Shown one piece after another: positions 45,618 to 54,012 of a stretch of DNA of 64,000 nt. Each line of letters begins with the position of its first letter. The first letter of the stretch is position 1. Under the pieces are notes generated by a model that saw nothing but the letters and a program-made list of their open reading frames with translations, ran no database searches and was not told where the DNA came from. The stretch lies in NCBI GenBank assembly GCA_002436105.1, contig DIXU01000014.1, positions 1 to 64,000 on the forward strand, given 5' to 3'. The translations under genes and the position numbers were made by a program. This DNA is from Candidatus Aminicenantes bacterium UBA6072 (GTDB taxonomy: Bacteria > Acidobacteriota > Aminicenantia > UBA2199).

Positions 45618-45639
45618 TTTTTTCTTTCCGATTTCCGCC

Positions 45640-46401
45640 ATGAAAACAATACTATTGACCAACGACGATGGTTTCTATTCCCAGGGCCTCACCGCGCTCC
45701 AGGCCGAGCTGGAAAAGCAGCACCAGGTCTGGGTGGTGGCGCCTGACCGTGAAATGAGCGCCATCAGCATGGCCCTGACGCTGAACCAGCCGCTTCGCGT
45801 CAAGCAGATCGCCGAGAAGGTCTTTGCCGTCAACGGCACCACCTCCGACTGCGTGAACATCGCCATGCAAAAGATCCTGCCGCAACCGCCCGATTTTGTC
45901 GTGTCGGGCATGAACCTGGGGGAGAACCTGTCCGAGGATGTGTTCTTTTCCGGGACGGTCGGCGGCGCCTTCTCCGGCCATTTGTACGGCATTCCCTCGC
46001 TTGCCATTTCCCTGGTCGCCGGCCCGGGCCCGCACCAGCCCCAGGGGTTCCCCTGCGACGCCGGGGCCCGCGTCGCCTCCCGCATCCTGGACCGGCTGCT
46101 GTCCGCCAGCCATGGCCGCGTCGTTTACAACGTCAACATCCCCTTTCCCAACCGCAACGAGGTCGCACTCACCCGCCTGGGCAGCAAGCGCTATACTCCC
46201 GACATCGTCGAACGCATCGATCCGCGCGGTCGCGCCTATTACTGGATCGGGGCCGGAACGCCGAGCTACGCGGGCAGCGAGGGGAGCGACGTCTGGGCGG
46301 TGCAGAACGGCTTCGTTTCGCTGAGCATCATCCGCTACGATTTGAATTCAAGGGAGGAACTGCAGCGGCTGGCGGCCGCCTTCAGCGGTTTTTCCCTCTG
46401 A
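45640..46401 (+). CDS. surE: 5'/3'-nucleotidase SurE
   Basis: Dephosphorylates nucleoside monophosphates, and some members short polyphosphate. The 253-residue protein starts MKTILLTNDDGFYS (the metal-binding NDD) and has VVAPDREMSAISMALTL, VNGTTSDCVNIAM and VVSGMNLGENLSEDVFFSGTV. Length is normal. It lies just downstream of tRNA-Pro; a stationary-phase repair role is known for family members. Confidence 0.95.
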   Translation: MKTILLTNDDGFYSQGLTALQAELEKQHQVWVVAPDREMSAISMALTLNQPLRVKQIAEKVFAVNGTTSDCVNIAMQKILPQPPDFVVSGMNLGENLSEDVFFSGTVGGAFSGHLYGIPSLAISLVAGPGPHQPQGFPCDAGARVASRILDRLLSASHGRVVYNVNIPFPNRNEVALTRLGSKRYTPDIVERIDPRGRAYYWIGAGTPSYAGSEGSDVWAVQNGFVSLSIIRYDLNSREELQRLAAAFSGFSL

Positions 46402-46423
46402 CCTCCGCCCACGGGCCGCGCGG

Positions 46424-46639
46424 CTACTCGGCCAGGACTTTCTTGGCCTCCTCCAGGAGATCGCGCGGGACCATGACCTTCACCTTCCCCAGGCCGTTCA
46501 TGGTGATGCCGAAAATGCGGCCGGCCGCCTCATAGCGCAACAGGACGGGAATGGCGAAGCTTTCCAGCTTGGACTTGATGATCTCGGCCTCCAAGCCGCC
46601 TTCCACCGCCATGAGTTCGGCCAGGTCGTCTTCTTTCAT
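46424..46639 (-). CDS. DUF2007 putative signal-transducing protein
   Basis: 71 residues with the short ferredoxin-like alpha/beta pattern EAEIIKSKLESFAIPVLLRYE and VKVMVPRDLLEEAKKVLAE that marks the DUF2007 family. Members are small GlnB-like domains with no established ligand. The gene follows the envelope protein gene on the minus strand with a 43-base gap. Confidence 0.82.
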   Translation of the reverse strand: MKEDDLAELMAVEGGLEAEIIKSKLESFAIPVLLRYEAAGRIFGITMNGLGKVKVMVPRDLLEEAKKVLAE

Positions 46640-46682
46640 GCCGCTTGCCGTTTCTTTCCCGCAAAGGGGAAAGCCGCGCTAC

Positions 46683-47564
46683 TCAGTGCAGTTTTTCCCG
46701 GAAATAGATGAAGAAGATCTGCGCACCGAGCTCGCGGTTGTCCTTGCTGTCCGGGAAGACCTTGTCAGGGAAAAAGACCTTGTCGCAAAGGAATTCCAGG
46801 GAAAATTCATCGGCTTCGCCCAGCATCTCCCGGGTCACCGTGAATTCCTTTGAAAAGTACATGCCTTCGGGAATGAATTCGTCGAGAACGGCGCCATTGA
46901 GCTTCAGGGTCAGCTTCTGGTCCGGGAGAACGGTTTTATTGACGCCGCCCTTGATGATCAGCGTGTGCTCCTTCTTGGGATTCTCGATGATGCACACCGA
47001 CCTGGCCGTTGTCCAGCGCCAGCTTTTGGTGAAGGGCTCCTGGGCATGGATGTCGGTCTCGATCTCGTTCCAGCCCTCGTCGTAGACGATCTCCGGAGCG
47101 TTGATCGAAGCCGGCTGGATGTTGATCTTCTTCTCGAACAGGACGATCGGTTTTTCCTGCCCTTTCGGATCATAGAGGCCCACGGAAAGCTTCATTTCCT
47201 CATAGCCCTCGAAATCGACGTCAAACTCGTTCAGGAATTGGGGGATGAACACGGTCCGTGCGTAATGAATGCGGTCGTTGGCGGTCCAGGCGCCGGTGTT
47301 TTTCGGTGGCTGATGGTCGTCCTGCAGGAGCATTTCCTTGCTGTTCACGCGCCAGAAATGAACGAAGACCGAACGGTCCGCGGCCAGCTTCTCGAAATCG
47401 GCCGCGGTCGTGAAGTCAAAGTCCATCTTGAAAAAGAGGGAATCGGTGACCGTCTCGGGCGTCAGCGTCATAACCAGGTCGATGCCCTGGCGGTCGGCCT
47501 TGCCACCGCAAAAGGGAGTGACCAGCAGTATCGGCAAAATAAAGAAAGCGATCTTGGGTTTCAT
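46683..47564 (-). CDS. Exported envelope protein of unknown function
   Basis: 293 residues from MKPKIAFFILPILLV. The N-terminal hydrophobic segment ends in TPFCGGK; the cysteine could be lipidated, but Phe before Cys is not a normal lipobox, so this is uncertain. The rest is a mostly beta-rich periplasmic domain with paired aromatic motifs (VFVHFWRVNSKEML, FDVDFEGYEEMKLSVGLYDP). No family recognised. The start is set by AGGAGGT. The longer open frame upstream was rejected. Confidence 0.72.
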   Translation of the reverse strand: MKPKIAFFILPILLVTPFCGGKADRQGIDLVMTLTPETVTDSLFFKMDFDFTTAADFEKLAADRSVFVHFWRVNSKEMLLQDDHQPPKNTGAWTANDRIHYARTVFIPQFLNEFDVDFEGYEEMKLSVGLYDPKGQEKPIVLFEKKINIQPASINAPEIVYDEGWNEIETDIHAQEPFTKSWRWTTARSVCIIENPKKEHTLIIKGGVNKTVLPDQKLTLKLNGAVLDEFIPEGMYFSKEFTVTREMLGEADEFSLEFLCDKVFFPDKVFPDSKDNRELGAQIFFIYFREKLH

Positions 47565-47641
47565 GATACCTCCTGTCGGTTGAACCTCAAATTTAGCATA
47601 TTGCCCCTGATTATGCAACCGCACGGGGGAAAATAGAAGGG

Positions 47642-47669
47642 CCAAGGGCGGCATGAGCGCCGCCCCTGG
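47642..47669 (-). terminator. Terminator of dnaK
   Basis: A 7-base-pair stem, GGGCGGC with GCCGCCC, extended by CCA/TGG, lies just past the dnaK stop. On the minus strand it is followed by a T-rich stretch (CTTCTATTTT). Confidence 0.6.
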
Positions 47670-47690
47670 CATCGAGGAGGGGAAATATCG

Positions 47691-49619
47691 CTATTTCTTG
47701 CCTTTGCCGACGTCCTCGAACTCGGCATCGATGACCTCGCCTTCGTTGGCCGGTCCCTCGCTACCGCCGGCGTCTCCGGGCGCATGGCTTTCGGACCCGG
47801 CCTGCGACTCCTTCTGGGCGCCGGCCGTCTTGTACATTTCGGTCGAGAGCCTGCCGGACAGCTTGTTGATATTCTCGATCTCGTCGAGGATCTTCTGGTT
47901 GTCACCCTTTTCCACCGCCTCCTTGGCGCGCTTGACGGCGGCTTCGACCTCGGTGACCATTTCGGCGGGAACTTTTTCCTTGTTTTCCTTCACGACCTTC
48001 TCCAGCGCGTAGGAAAGCTGGTCCAGCTTGTTGCGGTTCTCGATGGCCTCCTTGTTGCGCTGGTCTTCCTCGCGGAATTTTTCCGCATCCTTGACCATCT
48101 TGTCGATTTCCTTTTCGTTCAGGCCGCTGGAGGAGGTGATGGTGATGGCCTGCTGCTTGGACGTGGCCAGGTCCTTGGCCGACACGTTCAGGATGCCGTT
48201 GGCATCGATATCGAACGTCACTTCGACCTGGGGGACGCCGCGGGGCGCCGGCGGCAGGCCGGTCAGGTGGAACTTGCCCAAGGTTCGGTTGTCGCGGGCC
48301 ATCTCGCGCTCGCCCTGCAGCACGTGGATCTCCACCGTGGACTGGTTGTCCTCGGCGGTGGTGAAAATGTCGGTCTTCTTGGTCGGGATGGTGGTGTTGC
48401 GCTCGATCAGCTTGTGGGTGATGCCGCCCAGCGTTTCAATGCCCAGCGAAAGCGGCGTCACATCGAGCAGCAGGATATCCTTGGCCTCGCCGCCCAGGAC
48501 CCCGCCCTGCACTGCCGCGCCGGCGGCCACCACTTCGTCGGGATTGACGCTCTTGTTGCCTTCCCTGCCGAAAATTTTCTTGACCAGTTCCTGGATGAAA
48601 GGCATGCGGGTCATGCCTCCGACCAGGATGACCTCCTTGATGTCGCTGACGCTCACGCCGGCGTCCTTGACGGCCTGCTTGCAGGGGGCGATCGAGCGCT
48701 CGACGATATCGCCCACCAGCTGCTCAAGCTTTGCGCGGGTCAGCTTCATGACCAGGTGTTTGGGGCCGGAGGCATCGGCGGTGACAAACGGCAGGTTGAT
48801 CTCGGTTTCCTGGGCCGTGGAGAGCTCGATCTTGGCCTTCTCGGCGGCTTCCTTCAGGCGTTGCAGGGCCATGCGATCCTTGGTCAGGTCGATGCCCTGG
48901 TCCTTCTTGAACTCCTCGGCGATCCAGTCGATCAGCTTCTGGTCTATGTTGTCTCCGCCCAGGTGGGTGTCGCCGTTGGTCGATTTCACCTCGACGATGT
49001 TCTCGCCGATCTCCAGGATCGATATGTCGAACGTGCCGCCGCCGAAATCATAGACGGCGATCAGCTCGTCCTTCTTCTTGTCCATGCCGTAGGCCAGGGC
49101 TGCGGCGGTGGGCTCGTTGATGATGCGCTTGACATCGAGACCGGCGATCCGGCCGGCATCCTTCGTGGCCTGGCGCTGGGCGTCGTTGAAGTAGGCCGGG
49201 ACGGTGATGACCGCCTCGGTCACTTTTTCACCGAGATAGTCCTCGGCAGCCTCCTTGAGCTTGCGCAGGATCAGCGCCGATATCTCGGGCGGCGAATATT
49301 CCTTGCCCATGATGCTGACCCGGGCGTCGTCGTTGGAGCCGCTCACCACCTTGAAGGGTACCATCTTGACTTCGTCGCTGACCTCCGAGACCCGGCGGCC
49401 CATGAAGCGCTTGATGGAATAAACCGTGTTCTCCGGATTGGTGATCGACTGGCGCTTGGCCACCTGGCCCACCAGCCGTCCCCCGTCCTTGGTAAAGCCG
49501 ACCACCGACGGCGTGGTGCGTCCGCCTTCGGCGTTGGTGATGATCTTGACATCACCTTTCTCCATTATCGCAACCGCGGAATTGGTTGTTCCCAAATCAA
49601 TACCTATGATCTTTCCCAT
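47691..49619 (-). CDS. dnaK: Chaperone protein DnaK (Hsp70)
   Basis: ATP-dependent chaperone. The 642-residue protein starts IIGIDLGTTNSAVAIMEKG, with VPAYFNDAQRQATKDAG, IAVYDFGGGTFDISILE and VILVGGMTRMP in the ATPase domain, DVTPLSLGIETLGG in the linker and substrate domain, and an acidic tail ending EGEVIDAEFEDVGKGKK. grpE and dnaJ are not adjacent, so it is a solitary copy in this window. AAGGAGAAG precedes the ATG. Confidence 0.98.
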   Translation of the reverse strand: MGKIIGIDLGTTNSAVAIMEKGDVKIITNAEGGRTTPSVVGFTKDGGRLVGQVAKRQSITNPENTVYSIKRFMGRRVSEVSDEVKMVPFKVVSGSNDDARVSIMGKEYSPPEISALILRKLKEAAEDYLGEKVTEAVITVPAYFNDAQRQATKDAGRIAGLDVKRIINEPTAAALAYGMDKKKDELIAVYDFGGGTFDISILEIGENIVEVKSTNGDTHLGGDNIDQKLIDWIAEEFKKDQGIDLTKDRMALQRLKEAAEKAKIELSTAQETEINLPFVTADASGPKHLVMKLTRAKLEQLVGDIVERSIAPCKQAVKDAGVSVSDIKEVILVGGMTRMPFIQELVKKIFGREGNKSVNPDEVVAAGAAVQGGVLGGEAKDILLLDVTPLSLGIETLGGITHKLIERNTTIPTKKTDIFTTAEDNQSTVEIHVLQGEREMARDNRTLGKFHLTGLPPAPRGVPQVEVTFDIDANGILNVSAKDLATSKQQAITITSSSGLNEKEIDKMVKDAEKFREEDQRNKEAIENRNKLDQLSYALEKVVKENKEKVPAEMVTEVEAAVKRAKEAVEKGDNQKILDEIENINKLSGRLSTEMYKTAGAQKESQAGSESHAPGDAGGSEGPANEGEVIDAEFEDVGKGKK

Positions 49620-49651
49620 TATGCTTCTCCTTGGCGTTTTTATTCCACCTA

Positions 49652-49680
49652 AATATAATGCAATTTTTTTTTCTTGTCAA
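49652..49680 (-). promoter_or_regulatory. Promoter of dnaK
   Basis: Minus strand perfect TTGACA, 17 bases, TATATT in a strongly AT-rich region. No CIRCE inverted repeat (TTAGCACTC-N9-GAGTGCTAA) and no obvious sigma32 box, so heat control, if any, uses another route. Confidence 0.75.
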
Positions 49681-49787
49681 CGGTCTAATAAGAGAATTAT
49701 AAATAATATCTTAGTGTATCGATATCATATTTGATTTCCATATTCCCTGCCCTTAATGATTGTTGGAAGCTTGTCAAGAAAAACAGG

Positions 49788-51551
49788 CTATTTGCCTTCC
49801 ACAAAAAAAATGTAGGTGTTGTCGGCGACCTTCTTCAGCGGCTGCCCGGTATTTCCCCTGGGCAGGAGCCAACAGATGGCGTATCTTCCCTTGAAATAGC
49901 TCATGGTGCGTCGTACCGCTTTTCCCAGGTTGAATTTCCGGTCACTGACGATGTTGACCACGATCATGAGCCAATTCGCCGCATAATGGCTGATGTTCGA
50001 TCCGCCCTTGAACAGTTGCACCACCGATGGACCGGCCGTTTTCTTCTTCGCATGACCGAAATCGGGAGCATCGACCTTGCCCACGGTGCTCAAGCCGCTG
50101 ATTCTTGGGAAAATCCCACCCGCCCACTCAGCCACCGCCGCGGATGAAGCGATCTTCTCGTAATCGCAATCGTAAATATCCATGACCAACTCGAATTGCG
50201 GTGCGATCCCGGAGCGGAAAAAGGAGAAATCGCGGGCAAAAACATCGGCGCTATCGATCAAACGCGGGCGATATGCCTTGCCGAGCCCGTCCGTCCCCGC
50301 ACCGTAAGCGAAGATCTTCGTATTGTTCCTGGCCTTCCTGATGTCGGCGAACGACCCGCGCGGCAGGTACCAGCAAAGGGCGCGCAGGGCCTTGAAATAA
50401 TCGATCGAGAAGCGGATCGCATCCTCCATGGGCAGGGCGGCGCAGGTAAAGCAGTTCAGTGCCGCCAGCCGGCCGTAGCGTCGGTAGCTGATCGCGCTTG
50501 TCTCCACGTACTGGACCAGGGTCTCCCCCTCGCCCCGCACGGAGCCGGCCGTGATCGCTTCCCCGAACGGGAGCATGTGGATGGCATCGCAAGTCTGCAG
50601 CGCCCACTTTCCCGCTTTCTTCGCGTCCGGGAGCGAGCGGCCGGGGAGTTCGATGTCCATCACGATCTCTTCGCCGTACTTGTCGGTCTCCAGCCGCTTC
50701 TGGAACTCGGGATAGGGGTGGGCGGGGATGCGGGGCGAGTACCAGCTGGTCTTGAAGCCGGCCTTGGGATACGCCTTCAACGCATTGCGCTCGGCGTTCT
50801 TGAAGACCCCCTTGCCCTTGGAGCCGGCGGTCAGGCTGAAGGGTCCGCCCATGTAGCTGATGTTGGCGAACTGCACCACGCGCACGTCGTCGAAGCTGCG
50901 CTCGATCTGCCGCCAGCTGCCGGGGGCCTCGAAGGGCTGCAGGATCAGCGCCCCGGTCTGGTGGATGGTGATGCCCCCGTCGGTGAGGGCGTCATAGACG
51001 CTCTGGTAGAAGTCGGTACTGAACAAGCTCTGTGCCGGCCCGATGGGATCGGTGGAGTCGATGACGATGACGTCGCACTTGCCCTTCATGCGGCGGATCA
51101 CTTCGGCGCCATCCCCGACGATCAGCTTGAAGCGCGGATCCTCGTACACGCCAGCGCAGACCGCGGGCATGTGCCGGCGGGTGAGATCGCAGACCATGCG
51201 GTCGATCTCGACCATGGTGACCTTTTGCACCGATCGATGGCGCAGCACTTCGCGCGCTACGCCGCAGTCGCCGCCGCCGATGATCAGAACGTGCCGGGCC
51301 GGCTTTTTCAGGGCAAAAAGGGGCCAGTGGGCGATCCACTCATGGTAGATCCCCTCATCCTCTTCGGTCAGCTGCACGATGCCGTCCAGGATCAGCACGC
51401 GCCCGAAGCGGTCGGTCTCCAGGATCATCAATTTCTGGAACCCGGTGTCGGTCTCGGGCACGATCACCTTGGAAACCCTGAAGCCATACGTCGTGTCGCT
51501 GTATAGATCCTCGTAAAACCAGAGATCCCTGCCTTTTTTCACCAGCCCCAT
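49788..51551 (-). CDS. Spermidine synthase fused to two AdoMet-decarboxylase-like repeats
   Basis: 587 residues. Residues 1-285 are a spermidine synthase: EGIYHEWIAHWPLF, GGGDCGVAREVLRH, VEIDRMV and IDSTDPIGPAQSLFSTDFY. They are followed by two related units, A (about 291-417) and B (about 452-587), each with (I/L)VMDI at the start and FK..(A)(L/I)CW(Y/L)LPRG near the end, resembling AdoMet decarboxylase. Unit A keeps the candidate pyruvoyl Ser352 and Cys370 (FTC) but has Arg357 where a His is expected. Unit B lacks that Ser (Gly517) and Cys (Asp537) but has Ser509 and His522. One chain could thus make decarboxylated AdoMet and use it. The promoter is TTGAAA-17-TACAAT, with AAAGGAG in the leader. 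Confidence 0.85.
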   Translation of the reverse strand: MGLVKKGRDLWFYEDLYSDTTYGFRVSKVIVPETDTGFQKLMILETDRFGRVLILDGIVQLTEEDEGIYHEWIAHWPLFALKKPARHVLIIGGGDCGVAREVLRHRSVQKVTMVEIDRMVCDLTRRHMPAVCAGVYEDPRFKLIVGDGAEVIRRMKGKCDVIVIDSTDPIGPAQSLFSTDFYQSVYDALTDGGITIHQTGALILQPFEAPGSWRQIERSFDDVRVVQFANISYMGGPFSLTAGSKGKGVFKNAERNALKAYPKAGFKTSWYSPRIPAHPYPEFQKRLETDKYGEEIVMDIELPGRSLPDAKKAGKWALQTCDAIHMLPFGEAITAGSVRGEGETLVQYVETSAISYRRYGRLAALNCFTCAALPMEDAIRFSIDYFKALRALCWYLPRGSFADIRKARNNTKIFAYGAGTDGLGKAYRPRLIDSADVFARDFSFFRSGIAPQFELVMDIYDCDYEKIASSAAVAEWAGGIFPRISGLSTVGKVDAPDFGHAKKKTAGPSVVQLFKGGSNISHYAANWLMIVVNIVSDRKFNLGKAVRRTMSYFKGRYAICWLLPRGNTGQPLKKVADNTYIFFVEGK

Positions 51552-51586
51552 GCGTCATTCTCCTTTCCCGAAAGCGGGTAAGCCGT

Positions 51587-51615
51587 ATTGTATGCGAAAC
51601 AGGGCCGGTTTTCAA
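51587..51615 (-). promoter_or_regulatory. Promoter of the spermidine synthase fusion
   Basis: Minus strand TTGAAA, 17 bases, TACAAT, about 35 bases before the ATG at 51551, with AAAGGAG in between. Confidence 0.65.
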
Positions 51616-51630
51616 CCCCGAGGCGTGAGT

Positions 51631-51776
51631 GAGTTGAAGGGTTGAAGGGTTAAAGAGTTGAAGGGTTGAAGGGTTAAAGAGTTAAAGGGTTGAAGGGTTG
51701 AAGAGATGAAGGGTCAGCCATTGTTCGTACTATGGCCGTTCACCCATCAACTCTTGAACTCGTCAACTCTTCAACT
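51631..51776. repeat. Octamer palindrome, word (G/A)GTT(G/A)AAG
   Basis: Ten 8-base units (GAGTTGAA, GGGTTGAA, GGGTTAAA and variants) run without spacer from 51631 to 51710. An inverted arm at about 51745-51776 reads on the other strand as AGTTGAAG, AGTTGACG, AGTTCAAG, AGTTGATG. The right arm contains the stop codon of the urocanase gene (51775-51777). Confidence 0.85.
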
Positions 51777-53802
51777 AATGCTTGCCAGGATAGCTGCTAT
51801 CGACCCAGTCGTCAACCAGCCTGTCGTCGGCCAGGTGCGGCAGGGTGATGTGGCCGCGATCCGGGTGTCCGACGTTCCAGGCCGCGGCCGTTTCCAATGC
51901 ATTGCCGTTGCGCGCCCAGGCGCGCCGGGCGATGCCGTTCATCACGTCCCACTCCATCGCCGAGCGGATGATGCGGTCCTTGGCCGCGCTGCCGTCCAGC
52001 ACCAGGCCAAAACCGCCATTGAATGACTTGCCGATGCCCACGCCGCCGCCGTTGGACAGCACGACCATCGACATGCCGCGGGCGGCGTCACCGGCAAAAT
52101 TGTGCACCGCCATGTCGGCGGTCACGTTGCTGCCGTCGCGGATGTTGGCCGTCTCGCGGAAGGGGGAATCGGTGCCCGAGACATCATGGTGGTCGCGGCC
52201 CAGCATGACCGGCCCGATTGCCCCCTGGCGCACCAGCTCGTTGAATTTCAGGGCGATCTTCACCCGGCCTTCGGCGTCGGCATAGAGGATGCGGGCCTGG
52301 GTGCCGACGACCAGCTTGTTCTTCCCGGCATTGCGGATCCATTCGAAATTGTCGCGGTCCATGGCCCGGCGATCGGGGCTGAGGCAGGACATGGCGGCCC
52401 GGTCCGTTTCCTCCAGGTCTTCGGCTTTTCCACTCAGGCAGACCCAACGGAACGGACCGTAACCGTAATCGAATCCCAATGGCCCCATGATATGCTCGAC
52501 ATAGCTGGGGAAAATGAAGCCGTCGCTTTCGTCACGGCCGTTGGCGGCGATGTCGGCTGCACCGGCGTCAAAGACGGCTTTTAAAAAGGAATTTCCATAG
52601 TCCCAGAAATGGGTGCCCCTGGCGACCATTTCCCGGATCAGGCGGTACTGGCGGACCAGTGATTCGTCCACTTTCCCGCGAAATAGCCCGGGCTTCTCGC
52701 GCAGCAGGCTCCTCCCCGCTTCGAAAGTGAGCCCGGCCGGCGTATAGCCGCCGCCATAGGCGTCGTGGCACGAGGTCTGGTCGGAGGCCAGCTCGACGGG
52801 GATGTCGTGGTCCAGGACATACTGCCAGAGGTCGACCACGTTGCCGTGGTAGGCGATGGAAACGGGTTGCTTGGACTTGCGGAATTCGCCGATCCAGCGG
52901 GCCACCTCGTCGAGATCCGAGGAAACCCTGGAGACCCAGCCCTGCCGGTGCCGCGTATCAATGCGCGAGCGGTCCACTTCGGCCAGGACGCCGATGCCGC
53001 CGGCGATCTCGACGGCCTTGGCCTGGGCTCCGCTCATGCCGCCCAGCCCCGAGCTGAGATAAACCACCCCGGCCAGATTCATTTGGGCGGGGATATTCAG
53101 GTACATGCGCCCGGCATTGAGCAGGGTCAGGTAGGTGCCGTGGACGATGCCCTGGGGCCCGATGTACATCCAGCCCCCGGCGGTCATCTGGCCATAGTTG
53201 GAGACGCCCATCGCCGCCGCCTGGTTGAAGCCGGACAGGTTGTCGTACATGCCGACCAGCATGCCGTTGGTGGAGATGACGCGCGGTGCGTCGGGGCGGG
53301 ATGCGAACAGGCCGAGCGGATGGCCCGAATACACGACCAGGGTCTGATGGTCGGTCATTTCCTGCAGGTACAGCTTGACCAGCCGGTATTGCATCCAGTT
53401 CTGGAAGACCTGCCCGCTTTCGCCGTAGGTGACCAGCTCGTAGGGATACAGGGCGACGTCGAAGTCAAGGTTGTTGTCGATCATCACCTGGAACGCCCTG
53501 GCCTCCAGTATTTTCCCGGGATATTCGCCCACCGGCCTGGCCTTGAGGCTGCCCTCGGGCCGGTAGCGGTAGCCGTAGATGCGGCCGCGAGTGTAGAGTT
53601 CCTCAAGGAACTCCGGCGCGATCTCGGCGTGCAACGCGGCGGGAACATAGCGCAGGGCGTTCTTCAAAGCCGTCTTCGCCTGGGCCGGGCTCAGGTGGAA
53701 ACCGCGGTCCGGGGCGCGGCGGATCCCGGCGACGAAGTCCTTGCCGGCGGGAAGCTCGGCGGGCAGGGTGAGGCGCCTGGCCTGGTCAAGATTCAGCGTC
53801 AT
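51775..53802 (-). CDS. hutU: Urocanate hydratase
   Basis: Second step of histidine breakdown: urocanate to imidazolone propionate, using tightly bound NAD. The 675-residue protein has YGESGQVFQNWMQYRLV, SGLGGMSGAQAKAVEIAGG (NAD-binding) and SDQTSCHDAYGGGYTPAG (catalytic region). It is longer than the common about 555-residue bacterial form and matches the long, animal-like type. No other hut gene is in the window. GGAGGT is the ribosome-binding site. The stop codon lies in a word-repeat element. Confidence 0.95.
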   Translation of the reverse strand: MTLNLDQARRLTLPAELPAGKDFVAGIRRAPDRGFHLSPAQAKTALKNALRYVPAALHAEIAPEFLEELYTRGRIYGYRYRPEGSLKARPVGEYPGKILEARAFQVMIDNNLDFDVALYPYELVTYGESGQVFQNWMQYRLVKLYLQEMTDHQTLVVYSGHPLGLFASRPDAPRVISTNGMLVGMYDNLSGFNQAAAMGVSNYGQMTAGGWMYIGPQGIVHGTYLTLLNAGRMYLNIPAQMNLAGVVYLSSGLGGMSGAQAKAVEIAGGIGVLAEVDRSRIDTRHRQGWVSRVSSDLDEVARWIGEFRKSKQPVSIAYHGNVVDLWQYVLDHDIPVELASDQTSCHDAYGGGYTPAGLTFEAGRSLLREKPGLFRGKVDESLVRQYRLIREMVARGTHFWDYGNSFLKAVFDAGAADIAANGRDESDGFIFPSYVEHIMGPLGFDYGYGPFRWVCLSGKAEDLEETDRAAMSCLSPDRRAMDRDNFEWIRNAGKNKLVVGTQARILYADAEGRVKIALKFNELVRQGAIGPVMLGRDHHDVSGTDSPFRETANIRDGSNVTADMAVHNFAGDAARGMSMVVLSNGGGVGIGKSFNGGFGLVLDGSAAKDRIIRSAMEWDVMNGIARRAWARNGNALETAAAWNVGHPDRGHITLPHLADDRLVDDWVDSSYPGKH

Positions 53803-53822
53803 GGGGGATACCTCCGCTGTTT

Positions 53823-53851
53823 TTTATAAGTCATCCCCGCCGGGTTGTCAA
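53823..53851 (-). promoter_or_regulatory. Promoter of hutU
   Basis: Minus strand perfect TTGACA, 17 bases, TATAAA, 20 bases before the start codon, with GGAGGT in the leader. Confidence 0.75.
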
Positions 53852-53970
53852 GCCAGCCTTTTGGAACGAATTCGGCGATGAGGGTTCCTGCAGACCGCCG
53901 GCTGCGGGCGTAATCGGCGCATCCAGGCAAAATTTGAGCGCCACCCGGTCCACAAGAATGCGGCCCCGGG

Positions 53971-53999
53971 TTGACAAAAAGGCCATACTATTGTATAGT
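53971..53999 (+). promoter_or_regulatory. Leaderless promoter of ispH
   Basis: Perfect TTGACA, 17 bases, TATAGT ending 13 bases before the ispH ATG; no Shine-Dalgarno sequence in the remaining leader. Confidence 0.65.
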
Positions 54000-54012
54000 C
54001 TGGCTTTATTTC

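Noticed and set aside
49620..49787. CIRCE operator upstream of dnaK
   Set aside because: No TTAGCACTC-N9-GAGTGCTAA or close variant is present on either strand.
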